Translations under genes and position numbers: made by a program
In this document: positions 5,575 to 8,458 of the stretch, in pieces
Position numbering within the stretch: the first letter of the stretch is position 1
Layout of the letters: every line of letters begins with the position of its first letter
Source: Acidobacteriaceae bacterium
GTDB taxonomy: Bacteria > Acidobacteriota > Terriglobia > Terriglobales > Acidobacteriaceae
Assembly: GCA_003156235.1 (NCBI GenBank)
Contig: PMGP01000232.1
Location: 1,403 to 9,860, forward strand
DNA length: 8,458 nucleotides
Direction: 5' to 3'
The notes under the pieces: model-generated
The model's input: only the letters and a program-made list of their open reading frames with translations
What the model was told of the DNA's origin: nothing
Database searches by the model: none

Positions 5575-7899
5575 ATGGATCGTCGCGATTTTCTCAAGAT
5601 CAGTGGAACTGCTCTGGCCGGCGCAACGGTTGCTTCCAGCCTGCCCGCTGCCGCCCTTGCCGCCGAATCAACCCCTGCGGGAAAGGGTCGCATGGTGCTG
5701 CCCATCAACCGCAATTGGCGCTATAGCCCCTCCGCCACGCCCGCGGCCCGCGCCCGCGATTTTGACGACTCCAGCTTCGCACGCGTCACCGTGCCCCACA
5801 CCAATCTACGCGAACCCTGGCACAGCATCGACGAAAAATCCTATGAGTTCGTCTCCGTCTATCGCCGCCGCTTCCGCCTGCCCGCCGCCGCGCGCGGCCA
5901 GCGTGTCTTCGTCGACTTTGAAGGCGTGATGACCGCCTCCACCGTCTGGCTGAACGGCGTGCGCCTGGGCGAATACAAGGGTGGCTTCACGCCCTTCTCT
6001 TTTGAACTTACGCCGCACATTGATTTCGACCGCGACAACGTTCTCGCAGTGGAAGTCGATTCCACCGAGCGCCCCGACATTCCGCCCTTCGGCTATGAGG
6101 TCGATTACCTCACCTTCGGCGGCATCTACCGCGAAGTCTCCCTGCGCATCGTCCCGCAAACCTTCATAGAAAATATTTTCGCCCAGCCCAAAGACGTGCT
6201 CTCCGCTCACCAGTCGCTCGATGTGCAGTGCTTCCTTGAAAGCTCTAAGAAATCCCTCGAACCTGGATTGACGCTGGAAGCAGCGCTCTACGACGGCGAT
6301 AAATTATTGGCGAAAACAGTACAGGATTTGCCCGCGAGCAACGGCGAAGGAATCCCGCCCATCACGCTTCACCTCGACAATCTCGGCGCCATTCAGCTCT
6401 GGAATTTGCGCTCCCCCAAGCTCTACCGCGTCGAAGTGCGTCTTCTGCGCGGCGACCAACTGCTGGACAACGATACGCGCCGCATCGGCTTCCGCGAAGC
6501 CCGCTTCACGCCCCAGGGCTTCTCGCTCAACGGCAAAGTCGTCAAGCTGCGCGGCCTCGACCGCCATCAGACCTTCCCCTGGGTTGGCCAGGCCATGCCC
6601 GCCCGCGTGCAGCGCCAGGATGCCCTCATCCTGCGCAAGAATCTCAAGTGCAACATCGTCCGCACCTCTCACTATCCGCAGTCGCGCCACTTCCTCGACG
6701 CCTGCGACGAGATCGGCCTCCTCGTCCTCGAAGAGATTCCCGGCTGGCAGCACATTGGCGATCTGCCTTGGCAGGACATCTCCGTCGATAACGTCAGCCG
6801 CATGATTCGCCGCGACTGGAACCACCCCTCCATCATTCTTTGGGGCGTGCGCATCAACGAATCGCTCGACAGCCACGACTTCTATACCCGCACCAACGCC
6901 ATGGCCCACCAGCTCGACGCCACCCGCCAGACCGGCGGCATTCGATACCTTTATAACTCCGAGTTGCTGGAAGACGTCTTCACCATAAACGACTTTGGCT
7001 GGCCGCTCAAGGCGCCCAATCATCCTCTCTATCTCAATACCGAATTCGTGGGCCATACCTTCCCCACCAAGACCATCGACAGCATCGAGCGCCTGCGCGA
7101 ACACACTGTGCGCCACGCGCGCGTCCACGATCAGTTGGCCTCCGATCCACAGTACGCCGGCGGCATCGCCTGGTGCGCCTTCGACTACAACACCCACGAC
7201 AACTTCGGCTCCGGCGACCGCATCTGCTACCACGGCGTCACCGACATCTTCCGTGAGCCCAAGCCCGCTGCAGGCTTCTATCGCTCTCAGTGCGATCCAG
7301 ACGAGGAGATCGTCCTCGTTCCCGCCTTCCACTGGGCGCGCGGCGATGAGAGCATCGGCTTCACCAATGCCCTGGTCTCCTCCAATTGCGATCACCTCAA
7401 GTTTTACATCGCCGGCAAGCTGGTGGCTGAGGCCGATCCCGACCGCAAGCAATTCCCGCATCTAAAATACGCGCCCTTCACGGCCGATCTCACCAACAGC
7501 TTCAAACACTGGGGTGATCTGCGCATCGACGGATACATCCAGGGCAAGCAGGTCGTCTCGCGCAGCTTCTCGGGGAAGGGAATCGATCAAAAATTCACGC
7601 TGCTGCCCGATGACACCGCGTTAATTGCAGACGGAGCCGACACCACCCGCGTCGTCCTGCGTGTCACCGACGAATTCGACGCCATCCGCCCCTTCGCCGC
7701 CGACGCCATCCGCTTCGAGCTCACCGGCCCAGCCCAGCTCATCGGCGACAATCCCTTCTCGCTCATCGGAGGCAACGGCGCCGTCTGGATTCGCGCCACT
7801 GAGCAGCCCGGCAAGGTGCGCCTCACCGCACACCATCCCTATCTCGGCGCGCAGCACGTCGAGTTCGAGATTACCCCAACCCCGCCTGAAGCAGCCTGA
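5575..7899 (+). CDS. Tat-exported glycoside hydrolase family 2 protein (beta-galactosidase type)
   Basis: A predicted retaining beta-glycosidase, probably periplasmic. The N-terminus MDRRDFLKISGTALAGA is a twin-arginine signal, with likely cleavage near ALA/A at residue 29. Domains in order: GH2 sugar-binding jelly roll (about 40-195, with VWLNGVRLGEYKGGFTPF), an immunoglobulin-like domain (about 197-310), the catalytic TIM barrel (about 312-575), then C-terminal beta domains resembling DUF4982 (about 577-665) and a GH2 Ig-like end (about 680-768). Barrel landmarks are RGLDRHQTFPWVG at 326, RTSHYP at 363 and NHPSIILWGVRINES at 416. The likely acid/base is Glu429 (INE) and the likely nucleophile Glu490 (LNTEFVGHTFPTK). 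Both glutamates are present, so the enzyme looks active. It follows the TPR gene by 48 nt. The family also includes beta-glucuronidases and beta-mannosidases; galactosidase is favoured by architecture and the nearby alpha-galactosidase, but substrate is not proven. Confidence 0.92.
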   Translation: MDRRDFLKISGTALAGATVASSLPAAALAAESTPAGKGRMVLPINRNWRYSPSATPAARARDFDDSSFARVTVPHTNLREPWHSIDEKSYEFVSVYRRRFRLPAAARGQRVFVDFEGVMTASTVWLNGVRLGEYKGGFTPFSFELTPHIDFDRDNVLAVEVDSTERPDIPPFGYEVDYLTFGGIYREVSLRIVPQTFIENIFAQPKDVLSAHQSLDVQCFLESSKKSLEPGLTLEAALYDGDKLLAKTVQDLPASNGEGIPPITLHLDNLGAIQLWNLRSPKLYRVEVRLLRGDQLLDNDTRRIGFREARFTPQGFSLNGKVVKLRGLDRHQTFPWVGQAMPARVQRQDALILRKNLKCNIVRTSHYPQSRHFLDACDEIGLLVLEEIPGWQHIGDLPWQDISVDNVSRMIRRDWNHPSIILWGVRINESLDSHDFYTRTNAMAHQLDATRQTGGIRYLYNSELLEDVFTINDFGWPLKAPNHPLYLNTEFVGHTFPTKTIDSIERLREHTVRHARVHDQLASDPQYAGGIAWCAFDYNTHDNFGSGDRICYHGVTDIFREPKPAAGFYRSQCDPDEEIVLVPAFHWARGDESIGFTNALVSSNCDHLKFYIAGKLVAEADPDRKQFPHLKYAPFTADLTNSFKHWGDLRIDGYIQGKQVVSRSFSGKGIDQKFTLLPDDTALIADGADTTRVVLRVTDEFDAIRPFAADAIRFELTGPAQLIGDNPFSLIGGNGAVWIRATEQPGKVRLTAHHPYLGAQHVEFEITPTPPEAA

Positions 7900-7922
7900 C
7901 GCAATCGCTTCGGCGCGCAAAA

Positions 7923-7960
7923 CAAAACGCGAGGAGAGCATGAGCCCTCCTCGCGTTTTG
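7923..7960. terminator. Bidirectional intrinsic terminator between convergent genes
   Basis: A perfect 14-bp stem pairs 7923-7936 with 7947-7960 around a 10-nt loop. It lies in the 87-nt gap between the convergent GH2 and alpha-galactosidase genes. On the minus strand the stem runs into GTTTTGTTTT, a fair U-tract, so it should end the alpha-galactosidase transcript. For the plus strand the only T run is within the stem, so termination there is less certain. Confidence 0.8.
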
Positions 7961-7986
7961 CGTTCTGAATTCTACTTGAACGCTAT

Positions 7987-8458
7987 CTACTTCCGGTCCA
8001 GGCGGAAGGCTGCCGCCTGAAAGTCTCCCCGGAATCCCATGTCCATCTCCAGTCCGTGGTTCATCCACCAGGCGCCGCTTGCCGTCTGCGGCTCTCCTTG
8101 CCCGGTCTTGCCCTCGATAGAACTGAGTGTGTAATTGGCTGCCGGGTCGAGTCCCTTCAGCTTCAGCAGCGGGAAAAGATGCCCCTCCTGGGTCGAGTGG
8201 ATGAAGACGAAGACCACCGACTGGCTCTTGTCCTTGCTCACCGTCTGAGTTGCCGAGAACTCACTGCCATTGATAGGCGAGATCAGCCGGTAAAGCTCTC
8301 CCTGCACAATCGTCGGCTGCACCTGGTGGTAAGCGGCGATCAATCGTTTTGCCAGCGCGTTTTCGTCTGCAGTCCAGTTAGCGATGTTGGCGCCGATTCC
8401 CAGCGAGCCCTGCATCGAACTCAGCATCCGGTAGCTGAGCGAGGTGCTGCGCCGGTTC
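7987..8458 (-). CDS. Alpha-galactosidase, GH36 family, C-terminal part (5' partial)
   Basis: This is the end of a gene entering from the right edge on the minus strand, with a TAG stop at 7987-7989. The 156 visible codons begin NRRSTSLSYRMLSSMQGSLG; the frame is open through the edge, so the ATG at 8427 is internal. The sequence matches my knowledge of GH36 C-terminal regions: the MQGSLGIGAN segment at the end of the barrel, LAKRLIAAYHQVQPTIVQG, GELYRLISPINGSEF, the beta-sandwich strand SVVFVFIHS, KLKGLDPAANYTL, and the ending MGFRGDFQAAAFRLDRK. GH36 enzymes of this type release terminal alpha-linked galactose from oligosaccharides such as raffinose or galactomannan fragments. The two catalytic aspartates and any signal peptide lie outside the window, so activity and location cannot be judged. 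It converges on the GH2 gene, so it is a separate transcript, but the pairing suggests shared galactoside use. Confidence 0.87.
   Translation of the reverse strand, partial: NRRSTSLSYRMLSSMQGSLGIGANIANWTADENALAKRLIAAYHQVQPTIVQGELYRLISPINGSEFSATQTVSKDKSQSVVFVFIHSTQEGHLFPLLKLKGLDPAANYTLSSIEGKTGQGEPQTASGAWWMNHGLEMDMGFRGDFQAAAFRLDRK

Noticed and set aside
6304..7461. Antisense ORF (385 codons) within the GH2 gene
   Set aside because: It has the Val/Ala/Gly/Glu-rich composition typical of a frame opposite C-ending codons, and the catalytic GH2 barrel is on the plus strand.
8425..8427. ATG as the start of the minus-strand gene
   Set aside because: The frame is open beyond it to the window edge, and the upstream residues (SLSYR) fit the GH36 family, so the gene is truncated by the window.

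Overview
The window most resembles a chromosomal segment of a high-GC Acidobacteriota member (Terriglobia-like, possibly a soil metagenome genome). The reasons are an Oar-type TonB-dependent receptor with an N-terminal carboxypeptidase-regulatory-like domain and LPLNGR motif, a GHDFSRA-encoding palindromic intergenic repeat that I associate with this phylum, and Tat-exported glycoside hydrolases. The taxonomic call is inference from protein style; there is no rRNA or other marker gene here.

Layout. Positions 3-3818 (+) hold nearly all of a TonB-dependent receptor whose signal peptide start lies just left of the window. A strong intrinsic terminator (3828-3877) closes it. Positions 3903-4068 hold a nested inverted-repeat element (REP/BIME-like). 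Positions 4096-5526 (+) encode a secreted protein made almost wholly of tetratricopeptide repeats. It is followed after 48 nt by a Tat-exported glycoside hydrolase family 2 enzyme (5575-7899, +) with a strong Shine-Dalgarno. These two probably form one transcription unit. A hairpin at 7923-7960 separates them from a convergent gene (7987-8458, -), the C-terminal end of a GH36 alpha-galactosidase that runs off the right edge.

How the genes may work together. The set looks like an acidobacterial glycan-utilisation locus without a SusD homologue: an outer-membrane receptor for uptake, a periplasmic or secreted TPR scaffold, a GH2 enzyme of the beta-galactosidase type, and an alpha-galactosidase. 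Galactose-containing plant oligosaccharides are the likeliest target, but the substrate is inferred only from the enzyme families. I see no wholly new system. The two points most worth a second look are six short-range cysteine pairs that account for every cysteine in the visible receptor, and the nested repeat element abutting the TPR gene.
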